Below, piece after piece: positions 1 to 8,256 of a DNA stretch of 64,000 nucleotides (position 1 is its first letter; the number at the start of each line of letters is the position of its first letter). The translations under genes and the position numbers were made by a program. This stretch comes from M55B157 sp964626275 (GTDB taxonomy: Bacteria > Actinomycetota > Actinomycetes > S36-B12). The notes under the pieces are model-generated. The model did not search any database. It was not told the DNA's origin and was given only the letters and a program-made list of their open reading frames with translations. The stretch spans positions 1-64,000 of the forward strand of contig CAZVCZ010000001.1 in assembly GCA_964626275.1 (NCBI GenBank), written 5' to 3'.

Positions 1-397
1 CCTCGGTGAAAGCGAACTTCACCCAGATCGTGTAGGAGTCAGCGAAGTCCTGGTTGGAGTCGAGTGTGAACCCGCCTCCGGCGCTTGCGCTATCCGTAGT
101 CCACTGCCAGTAGGTGCCGACGTTGTCTGACCCGAATGTCGAGGTGGCATTGCAGGGGGCGCTATTCGCTTGGGGGCAAGAAGGAAGCTCCTGGATCGTC
201 GACCCGGCAGCGGCATCGGTGAAATTCCCCGCGAACTCGTACACCATGGTGGGAGGCGGTGCGGCCGCCGGTTGAACGACAGTGGGGGCGCGATCCTCGG
301 CTAGAACTGCTTGTGCGCCGACCGCGCCACCGGCGAGGAGTCCGAGTCCTAACGTCATCGACCCCACGATTGACAACATTCCGCGCGAGCGCCTCAT
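1..397 (-). CDS. Secreted LamG/concanavalin-like domain protein (partial)
   Basis: The frame opens at ATG 397 and runs off the left edge, leaving 132 residues. GGGAGGG lies about 5 nt before the ATG. Residues 1-33 look like a signal peptide: a basic start (MRRSRG), a hydrophobic core and an Ala-rich end. From about residue 53 (YEFAGNF) to the edge the sequence has the alternating pattern of beta-sandwich LamG/concanavalin-type modules, including GGGFTLDSNQDF and DSYTIWVKF. Cys74 and Cys82 could form a disulfide. The family call rests on sequence feel rather than a catalytic motif, so the ligand is unknown. The C-terminus, which might carry an anchor, is outside the window. Confidence 0.75.
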   Translation of the reverse strand, partial: MRRSRGMLSIVGSMTLGLGLLAGGAVGAQAVLAEDRAPTVVQPAAAPPPTMVYEFAGNFTDAAAGSTIQELPSCPQANSAPCNATSTFGSDNVGTYWQWTTDSASAGGGFTLDSNQDFADSYTIWVKFAFTE

Positions 398-453
398 GCA
401 CCCTCCCACACGAATCCGGCCCCCGAGAACATCAGAATTCGGATGGCCGAACT

Positions 454-480
454 CCTTACATGAGAATACTCACTGTAAGG
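454..480. repeat. Stem-loop between SHOCT and LamG-like genes
   Basis: CCTTACA at 454-460 pairs perfectly with TGTAAGG at 474-480. TGAG and CTCA continue the stem inside it, with one unpaired C and an AATA loop. No T-tract follows on either strand. It sits 57 nt before the LamG-like start, so an operator or RNA hairpin is as likely as a terminator. Confidence 0.5.
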
Positions 481-526
481 TCTTCGGGAGATGGTGTCAG
501 GTCACCTGCGATGTCGACAAAGACTC

Positions 527-778
527 CTAGGCGAGGAGTTTGGCCTTCGCGGCCGCGAACTCCTCATCGGTGAGCAGGCCTTGGGTCTTCAAAGCACCCA
601 GCCGCTCGAGTTCGTCGATCAACCCACCCTCGGAGTGCTCTGAGGATCCTGTCGCTGTCTGACCAACCTCCTTTTCAGCCTGCTTATCGGCCTGCTTCTG
701 CGAGACCTTCCCGCTGACAGCGGTGGCGGTGCCGGCAACGACGGCGGTACGAGCTGCGGCGCGAACCAGGCGAGGCAT
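527..778 (-). CDS. Small SHOCT-domain protein
   Basis: An 83-residue protein. The last 30 or so residues (LIDELERLGALKTQGLLTDE onward) match the SHOCT domain, a short helical C-terminal oligomerisation module. The N-terminal half begins MPRLVRAAARTAVV and is Ala/Val-rich with a weakly hydrophobic stretch, followed by a charged Lys/Gln/Glu linker. ATG 778 is preceded by AAGGGAG about 6 nt upstream. The function of SHOCT proteins of this size is not established. It lies in the same orientation as the exported proteins on either side but has no obvious signal peptide. Confidence 0.8.
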   Translation of the reverse strand: MPRLVRAAARTAVVAGTATAVSGKVSQKQADKQAEKEVGQTATGSSEHSEGGLIDELERLGALKTQGLLTDEEFAAAKAKLLA

Positions 779-878
779 GGGATCTCCCTTGAAGTAGTGG
801 ATGTGCCAATCCCAGGGAAACTACGCCGTAGCAGGGATCAGGCCGGCCGAGCAGCGTAAAAACCGATGCTACGAGGTG

Positions 879-1790
879 CTAGTTGCAAGAGTTGGAGCGA
901 TAGAGATAGCGCAAACCCTTGATCTCGGCTTTCCCGGGCTCGTCACGAGTGCTGCCGGCATAGGAGATCTCATGCATCAACGTCTTCTTCTGCCGAACAT
1001 GCCCCAGGCCGAAGACGTGGCCCAGTTCATGGAAGAGCAGGCCGCCTCGGCCTGCGTAACCGAACCCGGGAGTTCTCGCCCAGGAACTCGATGTGCTCAG
1101 GGTCACCGACCCGGCCGTGAAGTTGCGGCCATCCCAGGAACTTCCTCCGATCCCGTCGGCGTAGTCGATGTCGTCCCAGTTCACGACGATGTCCGCTGAA
1201 GAGGCACGCCTCACCTTCTTCAAGGACAGCCCGGTCAATTCCTCGTAACGGTCGAACACGACCTTGAGATCCGCGACAACTGATCGGACCCCCTGTGGTT
1301 CCTTCTTCGCCGAATAGGCCCAGGTGATCGTGGAACATCGAGGGAAGCCGGCTGGGGTGAATTCGCCATTGGACGAGAACAGTGGTGCCCAGCGAGTGTG
1401 GACTCGCACGGTGACCTTCTTCGTCAGGTCTCCAGAGGTGAGGGTGAGCGAATACCGGCCGGCCTTCCATGACCGCACTGTGGCCGCGGGCACCGGAATG
1501 TTGTCGATGGTGGCGGATGTGAGGGTGTCCGTCCAGATCGTCTCGCCGCGTCGAGTGAGCGTTGCCGTCAGGCGGTCGGTGAGGTTGCGCGCGTTCACGA
1601 TGAAGCCGTCATCGCCGAGCTTGGACGAATCGGGGAAAAGATGCTGCGTTCCGATGGTGATTCTGGGCGGAGGATCCGTGCGTGGTGCGGCAGTGGCAGT
1701 AGGGGCAAAGACCGAGATGACGAGGGTGACGGAGGCGAGAATTGACGCGCTCACCCACACTCTGCTTCCTGGCCGATGGGTGAAGCGCAC
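879..1790 (-). CDS. Secreted matrixin-type zinc metalloprotease
   Basis: A 303-residue exported protein with a basic N-terminus, a hydrophobic core and an ATAAP-type end near residue 35. The zinc site HELGHVFGLGH at 254-264 fits HExxHxxGxxH, with the Met-turn Met272 in TLMHEI, so the C-terminal domain (about 150-303) is a metzincin of the M10/matrixin class. Residues 45-140 form a beta-rich N-terminal domain. It probably cleaves proteins outside the cell; the substrate is unknown. The start is GTG 1790, because a stop lies about 18 nt upstream in frame and there is no ATG between. The ribosome site is weak. A strong terminator lies just upstream, so it has its own promoter or depends on readthrough. 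Confidence 0.85.
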   Translation of the reverse strand: MRFTHRPGSRVWVSASILASVTLVISVFAPTATAAPRTDPPPRITIGTQHLFPDSSKLGDDGFIVNARNLTDRLTATLTRRGETIWTDTLTSATIDNIPVPAATVRSWKAGRYSLTLTSGDLTKKVTVRVHTRWAPLFSSNGEFTPAGFPRCSTITWAYSAKKEPQGVRSVVADLKVVFDRYEELTGLSLKKVRRASSADIVVNWDDIDYADGIGGSSWDGRNFTAGSVTLSTSSSWARTPGFGYAGRGGLLFHELGHVFGLGHVRQKKTLMHEISYAGSTRDEPGKAEIKGLRYLYRSNSCN

Positions 1791-1818
1791 TCCACAAGGA
1801 TGCCAAAGTCATCCGTCG

Positions 1819-1869
1819 AAAACCACTGGGAAGGGCCGCTGAGGGAGGGGTTCGGCCCTTCCCAGTGGT
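1819..1869 (-). terminator. Strong intrinsic terminator after the DUF2202 gene
   Basis: A 17-bp perfect stem (1822-1838 with 1853-1869) closes a 14-nt loop. Read on the minus strand the stem is followed by TTTT (1822-1819). It sits 27 nt after the stop codon of the DUF2202 gene and 28 nt before the metalloprotease start. Confidence 0.85.
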
Positions 1870-1896
1870 GGTCGAGAGGTGAGGCCGGGCTATCGG

Positions 1897-2460
1897 TCAG
1901 CCATAGATCGAGACAGTCCGGAGGAAGGTCGCCATCCGCTGCAATGAGTAGGACCGGGTTTCGTTGATGCGGGCGCGATCCCGTCGCAGAAGTTTGAAAT
2001 CCTGGAGTTCGTAGATCGTCGCGAGGGTGATCTGTTGCAGAGCAATGCCGACTCTGGCTCCATCGCCCACGGTGTACTGCCCATCGGTCAGCATGTCCTC
2101 ATACATCTGCTCCATCGTGGGGAAGTGGGTGAACTCTCCCATGACGTCACCCTTGGTGAGGTCCTCCCAGCCGTGGAGTCGCAGCAGGCGCCTGATGCGC
2201 TTCAGATCCCGCTCCTCGGCCCTGGCCATGATGACGAACGGTCCTCTGTCATGAACCTCGGCGAGATCCATGAGCACGTCGTAGGACAATTTTTCCTGCG
2301 CTGCGAGGAGTTGCAGGTACTCCTTCTTGCCCATCGAAGTTTGAGCCTGGGAGGGAGTGGAGACTGCGAGGCTGAGGCCTAGAGCGAGGGCTGCGGACAT
2401 GATGACGGCAGTCAGCCGGGCCCACCAGCGGTGGAGGATGTGGGAATGTCGGGTAATCAC
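1897..2460 (-). CDS. Secreted DUF2202-like ferritin-fold protein with degraded metal site
   Basis: A 187-residue protein starting at GTG 2460, with AAGGAG 8 nt upstream. Residues 1-40 form a long signal peptide ending SQAQ. Residues 45-155 follow the DUF2202 pattern, a four-helix ferritin-like fold: LLAAQEKLSYDVL, VIMARAEERDLKRI, a MYEDML segment and RVGIALQQITL. Compared with the usual family motifs (SEQTHM and IEExDI), the His is replaced by Asp85, and the Glu-Glu-x-Asp metal ligands by Gln142-Gln143-x-Thr145. Only Glu56 and Glu82/83 remain as candidate ligands. It is probably not a working di-iron enzyme. A terminator follows it. Confidence 0.7.
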   Translation of the reverse strand: MITRHSHILHRWWARLTAVIMSAALALGLSLAVSTPSQAQTSMGKKEYLQLLAAQEKLSYDVLMDLAEVHDRGPFVIMARAEERDLKRIRRLLRLHGWEDLTKGDVMGEFTHFPTMEQMYEDMLTDGQYTVGDGARVGIALQQITLATIYELQDFKLLRRDRARINETRSYSLQRMATFLRTVSIYG

Positions 2461-2567
2461 GTGGATACTCCTTCATCGGGTCTGTGACCCCATCACGATG
2501 CCGTCGTCCACCGACTCGACGAGTGGGCAACGGTGAGCCGTGAACGCTCCTGGAACGGTCATCCCCC

Positions 2568-3815
2568 ATGATGGAAACCGTGACCACCGGATCCCGCCGT
2601 TTCCTACCGTCCATCGTCGCTGCCTGTCTCGCAATGACGGCCGTGGCGTGGGCATCTCCCGCTCGCGCGGAGACGCAGGCGGACTCTCGGATCGCTACGG
2701 CCGTAGCCAGGCTCGCGCAGGATCCAGCGCTAGGTCGCAATCTGGGCGTTCATGTTCGAGATGTCGCATCCGATCGGTCAGTCACGGGCATTCGAGCCGA
2801 CCGCGGATTCATCCCTGCATCCACAATGAAGGTGGTAACGGCGTTCACCAGCCTCGCCAGCATGGGTGCCGACCATCGATTCGTCACCACGGTCTGGATG
2901 CCCGCTCCGGGCCGGCTGGTGCTCGAGGGCGGTGGGGATCCGGTGCTCACCCGCAGCGATCTGAGTCGACTCGCTAAGAAGACCAAGAGGAAGTTGAAGA
3001 AGAAGGACCTACCACTGCGGGTCGTGGTCGATTTTGACGATGACATCTTCGCTCCTCCGACCAACGCCCCTGGCTGGGAGGCTGGCGATATGCCCGCCTA
3101 TATCTCGGCGGTGCGGGGCCTGACGATTCTCGGAAGCTACTCCGCGGACACCAGTCGCGTCGCAGCCGACGCCTTCGTGGCTGCTCTGAGGGCTCGGAAG
3201 GTGCAAGCAAGTGTGGGATCCAGGGCTGATGCTGAGTCGGGGGCGACCCGGCTGGCTCGGTTCAGAGGAAATGACGTGGGGGAAGCCATCGCTGTGATGA
3301 TGCCGCCGAGTGAAAACAACGTCGCGGAAATTCTCTTCCGGCACGTCGCGCTCGATGCCGGGCGCCAGGCTGGTTGGGAAGGTGCAAGCCGCGCCGCAGT
3401 CGAGGTGCTCGACGATGAGGGTATCGATGTTGGGGGGTCGACGATCGTGGACGGTAGTGGGCTCAGCTACTCGAACCGACTCACGCCCGAACTGCTGACT
3501 GACGTCCTGAGCAAGATCGATGTCGACGAGAGATTCGCAGCTGCACGGGACTCCATGCCGATCGCCGGTGTGAACGGCACACTCGTTCGGCGATTCGCGG
3601 CGTGGCCGGCCTCCTGCGCTCGAGGGGAGGTGTCGGCGAAGACCGGGAGCCTGCCGATGACTGTGTCGACATTGGCTGGGTTCACCACAGGAGCTGATGG
3701 CCGGCGGAAGGCGTTCGCGGTGCTGGTGAATGATCGGCCGTATTCGGCAGCCTGGTCGGCGACCAGCCTGGCGATCGATTCGATTGCTGCCGCGGTGCAT
3801 GGTTGTGTGAGATGA
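2568..3815 (+). CDS. dacB: D-alanyl-D-alanine carboxypeptidase/endopeptidase, PBP4 family
   Basis: A 415-residue secreted penicillin-binding protein of the S13 (PBP4/DacB) type, which trims D-Ala or cross-links in peptidoglycan. The signal peptide covers about residues 1-34 (SPARA end). The catalytic set is complete: Ser85-Thr-Met-Lys88 (SxxK), Ser248-Glu-Asn250 (SxN) and Lys358-Thr-Gly360 (KTG). The family-typical VDGSGLSYSNRL lies at 294-304. The start is ATG 2568 or 2571; no clear ribosome site is visible. Its stop overlaps the next ATG as ATGA, so the oxidase downstream is translationally coupled. It is divergent from the DUF2202 gene. Confidence 0.92.
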   Translation: MMETVTTGSRRFLPSIVAACLAMTAVAWASPARAETQADSRIATAVARLAQDPALGRNLGVHVRDVASDRSVTGIRADRGFIPASTMKVVTAFTSLASMGADHRFVTTVWMPAPGRLVLEGGGDPVLTRSDLSRLAKKTKRKLKKKDLPLRVVVDFDDDIFAPPTNAPGWEAGDMPAYISAVRGLTILGSYSADTSRVAADAFVAALRARKVQASVGSRADAESGATRLARFRGNDVGEAIAVMMPPSENNVAEILFRHVALDAGRQAGWEGASRAAVEVLDDEGIDVGGSTIVDGSGLSYSNRLTPELLTDVLSKIDVDERFAAARDSMPIAGVNGTLVRRFAAWPASCARGEVSAKTGSLPMTVSTLAGFTTGADGRRKAFAVLVNDRPYSAAWSATSLAIDSIAAAVHGCVR

Positions 3816-5194
3816 GCGTGAACGTCGACCGCGTCCTCGACGACATCGCGGGCTCACTCGATTCCGGCGACATCGTGACAGATCCGGACATCATGGGGTC
3901 CTATCGTGAGGACCGGTCTACAGGCGCCGTCGCTGGGTGGCCGAGTGCTGTTCTGTTTCCGCGAACGACCGCCCAGGTGTCGGCGATCATGCGCGCTGCC
4001 TTCGCTCATGGAGTTCCGGTGGTTCCTCGAGGCGCTGGCTCAGGGCTCACCGGCGGCTCCCATGCCATCGATGGTGGCCTCGTGGTGTGTGTGGAGCGAA
4101 TGCGAGATGTGCACACCGTGAACGTGGCCGATGGCTATGTCGAGACCGAGCCGGGAATCTTCAACACTGAACTGCGGGAACACGTGGCCCAGCACGGCCT
4201 CTGGTACGCCCCCGACCCAGCGAGCAAGGACTTCTGCTCCATCGGTGGCAACGTCAACACGAATGCCGGGGGATTGTGCTGCGTGAAATACGGGGTGACC
4301 CGGGAAGCGGTACTGGGGCTCGAAGTAGTTCTCGCCGATGGTCGAGTCACGAGGTTGGGACGTCGAACGGTCAAGGGAGTCGCCGGTTACGACCTAGCGG
4401 GACTCGTGGTGGGTAGTGAGGGCACGCTCGGGATCGTCACGATGGCGCGCCTGCGGCTTCGCCCACTCCCACCGCCGGCCACCACGGCGGTCGCGATCTT
4501 CGACGACGTCGGTACGGCTGGCCGGGCCGTCGAAGCCATCATGCGGGCCACGACCCCCAGCCTGTTGGAGATCATGGATGCCACCACCATGAGAGCAGTC
4601 GAGTCGTGGCGTCCCTGCGGATTGCCGATTGATGCCGGCGCCCTGCTCATCGCGCAGTCCGATCTTCCCGGAGCAGCCGGCGAAGCCGAAGCTGATCGGA
4701 TCCTTGCCGAATGCTCAGGAGCGCGGGAGGTGTATCGATCCGAGGATCCGGTCGAGGCAGATGCGCTGCTCGGCGCCCGACGCATGGCGATCCCGGCACT
4801 CGAGGAGATGGGGGATTGGCTCCTCGACGACATCGCCGTCCCGCGGTCTCGACTCGCTGAGGCGGTAGAGGGCATCGAGGCAATCTCAGAGCGCAGGGAT
4901 GTCCTCATCGGGACCTTCGGGCACGCGGGGGATGGCAACCTTCACCCCACCATCGTGGTGCCGCGTCAGGATGAGGATGCCGCCGTGCGTGCGCTGGGGG
5001 CCTTCGACGACATGCTCACCCTTGCGTTGGATCTCGGCGGATCAATCACGGGGGAGCACGGCATCGGGCTGCTGAAGCGGAGCGCGCTGGATGATGAACT
5101 CGATGAACCAGCGAAGGAACTACACCACCGGATCAAGGCTGCCTGGGATCCGACGGGAATCCTCAACCCGGGGAAGTCACTACCCCGCTGGTGA
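3812..5194 (+). CDS. FAD-linked oxidase, GlcD/D-lactate dehydrogenase-like
   Basis: A 460-residue flavoprotein of the FAD_binding_4 plus FAD-oxidase_C family, which oxidises 2-hydroxy acids such as glycolate, D-lactate or D-2-hydroxyglutarate. FAD-binding motifs are PRGAGSGLTGG (residues 72-82), CSIGGNVNTNAGGL and GSEGTLGIVT. Near the C-terminus GHAGDGNLHP and GSITGEHGIGLLKR carry the catalytic and metal-binding His residues. The substrate cannot be read from sequence. ATG 3812 is chosen over an in-frame TTG 9 nt upstream because it gives a classic ATGA overlap with the preceding stop. The 3' end overlaps the convergent transporter gene by 15 bp. Confidence 0.88.
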   Translation: MSVNVDRVLDDIAGSLDSGDIVTDPDIMGSYREDRSTGAVAGWPSAVLFPRTTAQVSAIMRAAFAHGVPVVPRGAGSGLTGGSHAIDGGLVVCVERMRDVHTVNVADGYVETEPGIFNTELREHVAQHGLWYAPDPASKDFCSIGGNVNTNAGGLCCVKYGVTREAVLGLEVVLADGRVTRLGRRTVKGVAGYDLAGLVVGSEGTLGIVTMARLRLRPLPPPATTAVAIFDDVGTAGRAVEAIMRATTPSLLEIMDATTMRAVESWRPCGLPIDAGALLIAQSDLPGAAGEAEADRILAECSGAREVYRSEDPVEADALLGARRMAIPALEEMGDWLLDDIAVPRSRLAEAVEGIEAISERRDVLIGTFGHAGDGNLHPTIVVPRQDEDAAVRALGAFDDMLTLALDLGGSITGEHGIGLLKRSALDDELDEPAKELHHRIKAAWDPTGILNPGKSLPRW

Positions 5195-6295
5195 GGTTGC
5201 GACCGGTGGATCCGCTGTCGCCGGATGATCGGGATCTCGACCGGTGAGATATTTCACGACGCGGTAGATCGCAGCACCGATGGGAACGGCAACCAGCGCG
5301 CCGATGATGCCGAGGGTGACCGAACCGATGGCAATCAGGATGATGATCGCGAGTGGATGCAGGCTGACCGCCTTGCCCATGACGAGTGGTTGCAGGACAT
5401 CCCCATCGAAGGAACCCACGATGACCGTGAGGACGATGACCAGTGCGGCGATCAGGGGCCCACGCTCGGCCAGGGCAATGATCGCGGCGAAGAAGGTGGC
5501 GATCGGGGCTCCGATGACTGGGATGAACGCGCCGAAGAAGACGATGGCAGCGAGCGCTGGAGCGAGGGGGACCTGCAGGATCAGTAAGCCGATGAACACG
5601 AGCGTCGCGTCAGCAAGAGCGACCACGACAATGCCGCGGGTGTAGCCCGACAGGGAGTCCCAGGCGAGGTGCCCGGACACGTCGAACTTTTCCCGTGCAC
5701 GGTTCGGAATCCAACTGACGACGAAGTTCCAGATTCCTCTCGGGTTCGACATGAAGAAGATCACACCGAAGATGAAGACCGAACCGCCGATGACGAGGTC
5801 GCCGATCGATCCGAACGCGTCTGCAGCGAACGCCTCGACGGCATTCTTCAACCAAGTTTCGGCCTGACCGACGTACTTCGAGAAATCATCATTGCTCAGG
5901 TTGAGCGGCGGCCCCGATGCCCACTGCTGAATATTGTCGAAGGACGTGGTGATGGCCTTGCTGAGGGCGGGCCCCTCGTTGATCACTGATCGGACGACGA
6001 TTCCCAGCACCACGACGATGGCGACCGCGATCAGGATGATCGAGGCGATCAGGGCAATCACCTTGGGAAGGAACTTTCGGAAGAGGTTCATGATGGGTGT
6101 CGCGAGCGCGGTGAAGAACGCGGCAAGGAACAGTGCGATCACCACAATGGACACGAGGCCGATCCCATAGAACAGCGCGATCAAGCCGGCCAGGATGATC
6201 AGAAGTCGCCATGTGAGGCCCGCCCAGGACACCAAGGTGGGGGGCAGTTTCGGCGTACTCGAGTTCTCCGATGTGTTCTCAGTCGGGCTGCTCAT
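5180..6295 (-). CDS. AI-2E family transporter (PerM-like membrane protein)
   Basis: A 371-residue integral membrane protein of the AI-2E/PerM family. Residues 25-105 hold about three hydrophobic segments, a soluble stretch follows (about 110-160), and four to five more membrane segments extend to about residue 345. The C-terminus is Pro/Ala-rich and hydrophilic. Family members have been linked to autoinducer export or Na+/H+ antiport; the cargo here is unknown. ATG 6295 is preceded by TAGCGT with a 7-nt spacer, which suggests a leaderless transcript. The gene ends inside the convergent oxidase gene. Confidence 0.85.
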   Translation of the reverse strand: MSSPTENTSENSSTPKLPPTLVSWAGLTWRLLIILAGLIALFYGIGLVSIVVIALFLAAFFTALATPIMNLFRKFLPKVIALIASIILIAVAIVVVLGIVVRSVINEGPALSKAITTSFDNIQQWASGPPLNLSNDDFSKYVGQAETWLKNAVEAFAADAFGSIGDLVIGGSVFIFGVIFFMSNPRGIWNFVVSWIPNRAREKFDVSGHLAWDSLSGYTRGIVVVALADATLVFIGLLILQVPLAPALAAIVFFGAFIPVIGAPIATFFAAIIALAERGPLIAALVIVLTVIVGSFDGDVLQPLVMGKAVSLHPLAIIILIAIGSVTLGIIGALVAVPIGAAIYRVVKYLTGRDPDHPATADPPVATSPAG

Positions 6296-6302
6296 GCAAG
6301 CG

Positions 6303-6308
6303 ACGCTA
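6303..6308 (-). promoter_or_regulatory. -10 element, probable leaderless promoter of the AI-2E gene
   Basis: On the minus strand TAGCGT (6308 to 6303) is followed by 7 nt and then ATG 6295. No convincing TTGACA-like -35 is visible. Confidence 0.45.
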
Positions 6309-6366
6309 ACGCAACTGCTAAACCAGTGGTCGGATTTGTCGATCCGTGTGTCAGGCCAGGCGCGTG

Positions 6367-7008
6367 TCAGTCGAGACGAACTCGGCCGCGAGGGGTGTCG
6401 AACTCACACGCGACGAGCCCACGGTCCTCCGACTCAACCCAGGACACCTTCACCCCATCGAGGCAGGCGAACAGCCGTTCCGGTGGCACTCCGAGCCATT
6501 CGGCGAGCGCATGGGGATCGCCGCAGAACTCCATGGCGGCCAGGGACACCTCACTGCCCACGCGTGAGGGATGCTGGTCGTAGGTCTCCCACTGAACGAA
6601 GAAGGGAACCTGCGGATCATCGAGCAGATCGAGGACTCCGATCTGGCGCCATCGCAGATCGACACCATCTGGGCGGATGCGGTGGCCTTCGACGCTGAGG
6701 CGGCCTAGACGGTCTTCAGTCTTCGAGATGTCAGAGACGCCGACGACCCAGCCGAGCCATCCACCGCCTTCTTCGGCTCGACGATGGACGGCACGCCCGA
6801 AGGGCGCCTTCTCCGCTGCGGGGTGGTCGAGGGCAGCAACCACCTCGAGATAACTGCCATGAGCGAGGGGAAGAACGAAGTTGCGGGTCCCGAAGGCCGG
6901 ATGCAGGCCGCCGTCACTGAAGGGTGCCCCGAGATCGGCACCGATGCGCTGTACGACATCAGCGAGCTCGCCGGGACTGCAGGCGTACGACACGTGGTCC
7001 AACCGCAT
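6367..7008 (-). CDS. VOC-superfamily protein (glyoxalase-like domain)
   Basis: A 213-residue protein starting MRLDHVSYACSP, typical of the first beta-strand and His metal ligand of vicinal-oxygen-chelate proteins (Glyoxalase_3 type). GTRNFVLPL and SYLEVVAAL near residues 41-60 match the second metal-ligand strand (Glu in YLEV). The C-terminal half repeats a weaker version of the fold. The reaction is unknown. ATG 7008 is preceded by GAGG only 2 nt away and by CAGGAT 6 nt away, so a leaderless mRNA is plausible. It is divergent from the YbhN-like gene, across about 96 bp. Confidence 0.8.
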   Translation of the reverse strand: MRLDHVSYACSPGELADVVQRIGADLGAPFSDGGLHPAFGTRNFVLPLAHGSYLEVVAALDHPAAEKAPFGRAVHRRAEEGGGWLGWVVGVSDISKTEDRLGRLSVEGHRIRPDGVDLRWRQIGVLDLLDDPQVPFFVQWETYDQHPSRVGSEVSLAAMEFCGDPHALAEWLGVPPERLFACLDGVKVSWVESEDRGLVACEFDTPRGRVRLD

Positions 7009-7104
7009 AGCCTCATCCTGCCCCGTCGGGTCGAAGGTGCCGACCTCACCCCCCGGTTTCAGGGTAGGTTCGCCCTGGAATACGTGAGCTCGTCAGGAGG
7101 ATCG

Positions 7105-8256
7105 GTGGACCCCACTACTGAATCGGATCCCCAGGATCGGTCCGAGGTGACCTCGGATCCGTCCGCTGCGAGTGACGCGCCGGCAGCGTCCGGGGCCGCG
7201 CCAGTCGCCCTGGACAAGAAGAAGTCGATCATTCTCGGGATCGTCGGTCTCGTCTTCATCGTGCTGATCTTCTGGAAGGTCATCCCCACGATCGGCAGTT
7301 ACTCCGACGCATGGGAGTCGCTGCAGAACATGGGGTGGGGTGCTGTCCTGGTCATCGTGCTGGCGGTCGTGGTGTATCTCGGGGTATACGGCTTCACCTT
7401 CATGGTGGCCGTCCCCAAACTGCGCTTCTGGCAGGGGCAGCAGATCAACCAGGCGGCGTTCGCGATCAGCAATGGAGTGCCCGGCGGAGGCGCTGTCGGC
7501 CTTGCCGTGCAGTACGGAATGTTGGCGTCCTACAAGGTCACGCCTGCCGCTTCCACAGCCGCCATCACAGCAGTGGGCCTCTGGGGGACGTTCATCACGC
7601 TGGGCTTCCCGATCCTGGGAGTACTCGCTCTGATCGCTGGCGGTGGAGGCGGTGCCTCCTACCTCACCTTGGCTCTCATCGGACTGGCCATTCTTACTGC
7701 CGCGGTCGTGCTGCTGGTCTTCATCATCCGAAGCGAACCGCTCGCCCGGCGGATCGGGGGCTGGGGCAATGCGATCCTGCGCCCGCTGGGTCGACGGTTC
7801 AAGAAGCTCGCCGACATCGACCTCGTCCCGGCGATCGTCAACTTCCGCGAGAGCATTCACGACATCGTGGCTCGACGCTGGCTCCTGCTCACCCTCGCCC
7901 AGGGCGGCATCTTCGTCACCCAGTTCCTCATCCTCTACATGGCGCTGCGCGGTGTCGAGGGTTGGGATCAGTCAGGGACTCCGCTACTGATCGCTTTCGG
8001 GGCATTCGCGATCAGTCAGATCGGCCTCATGATCCCGATTACACCGGGTGGCGTGGGGACGGTCGATGCCTTCATGATCGCGATTCTCACCAATAACGGC
8101 ACCGCTGAAGGCGCGGCGACTGCTGCTGACCTCGTGTGGCGTGCTTCGTCATTCGTCCCGCAGATCATCATCGGAGTGCTCGCCCTCGTGCTCTGGTATC
8201 GAAGGGCTGGGCGTACTTTCGCCGCGGCGAGTAAGGATTCTGAACCGGAGAAGTGA
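7105..8256 (+). CDS. YbhN/LPG-synthase-like integral membrane protein
   Basis: A 383-residue protein. The first 35 residues are acidic and disordered, then six to eight membrane segments follow. The family signature of the lysylphosphatidylglycerol synthase TM region (UPF0104) is clear: QAAFAISNGVPGGG near the middle and PITPGGVGTVDA before the last helices. There is no attached aminoacyl-transferase domain, so it is a stand-alone flippase-like member of unknown substrate. GTG 7105 is preferred because AGGAGGA lies just upstream; longer in-frame extensions would overlap the divergent VOC gene. It is coupled to the SGNH hydrolase by a TGATG junction. Confidence 0.85.
   Translation: MDPTTESDPQDRSEVTSDPSAASDAPAASGAAPVALDKKKSIILGIVGLVFIVLIFWKVIPTIGSYSDAWESLQNMGWGAVLVIVLAVVVYLGVYGFTFMVAVPKLRFWQGQQINQAAFAISNGVPGGGAVGLAVQYGMLASYKVTPAASTAAITAVGLWGTFITLGFPILGVLALIAGGGGGASYLTLALIGLAILTAAVVLLVFIIRSEPLARRIGGWGNAILRPLGRRFKKLADIDLVPAIVNFRESIHDIVARRWLLLTLAQGGIFVTQFLILYMALRGVEGWDQSGTPLLIAFGAFAISQIGLMIPITPGGVGTVDAFMIAILTNNGTAEGAATAADLVWRASSFVPQIIIGVLALVLWYRRAGRTFAAASKDSEPEK

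Noticed and set aside
162..401. 79-codon frame starting near 401 on the minus strand
   Set aside because: It is out of frame with the signal-peptide-bearing reading frame that starts at 397 and continues off the edge; its Arg/Ser-rich product is a shadow.
3009..3857. 282-codon frame antisense to the PBP4 gene
   Set aside because: The PBP4 frame has all catalytic motifs; the antisense frame has none.
6784..7104. N-terminal extension of the YbhN-like gene
   Set aside because: It runs antisense through the VOC gene; a strong AGGAGGA just before GTG 7105 marks the real start.
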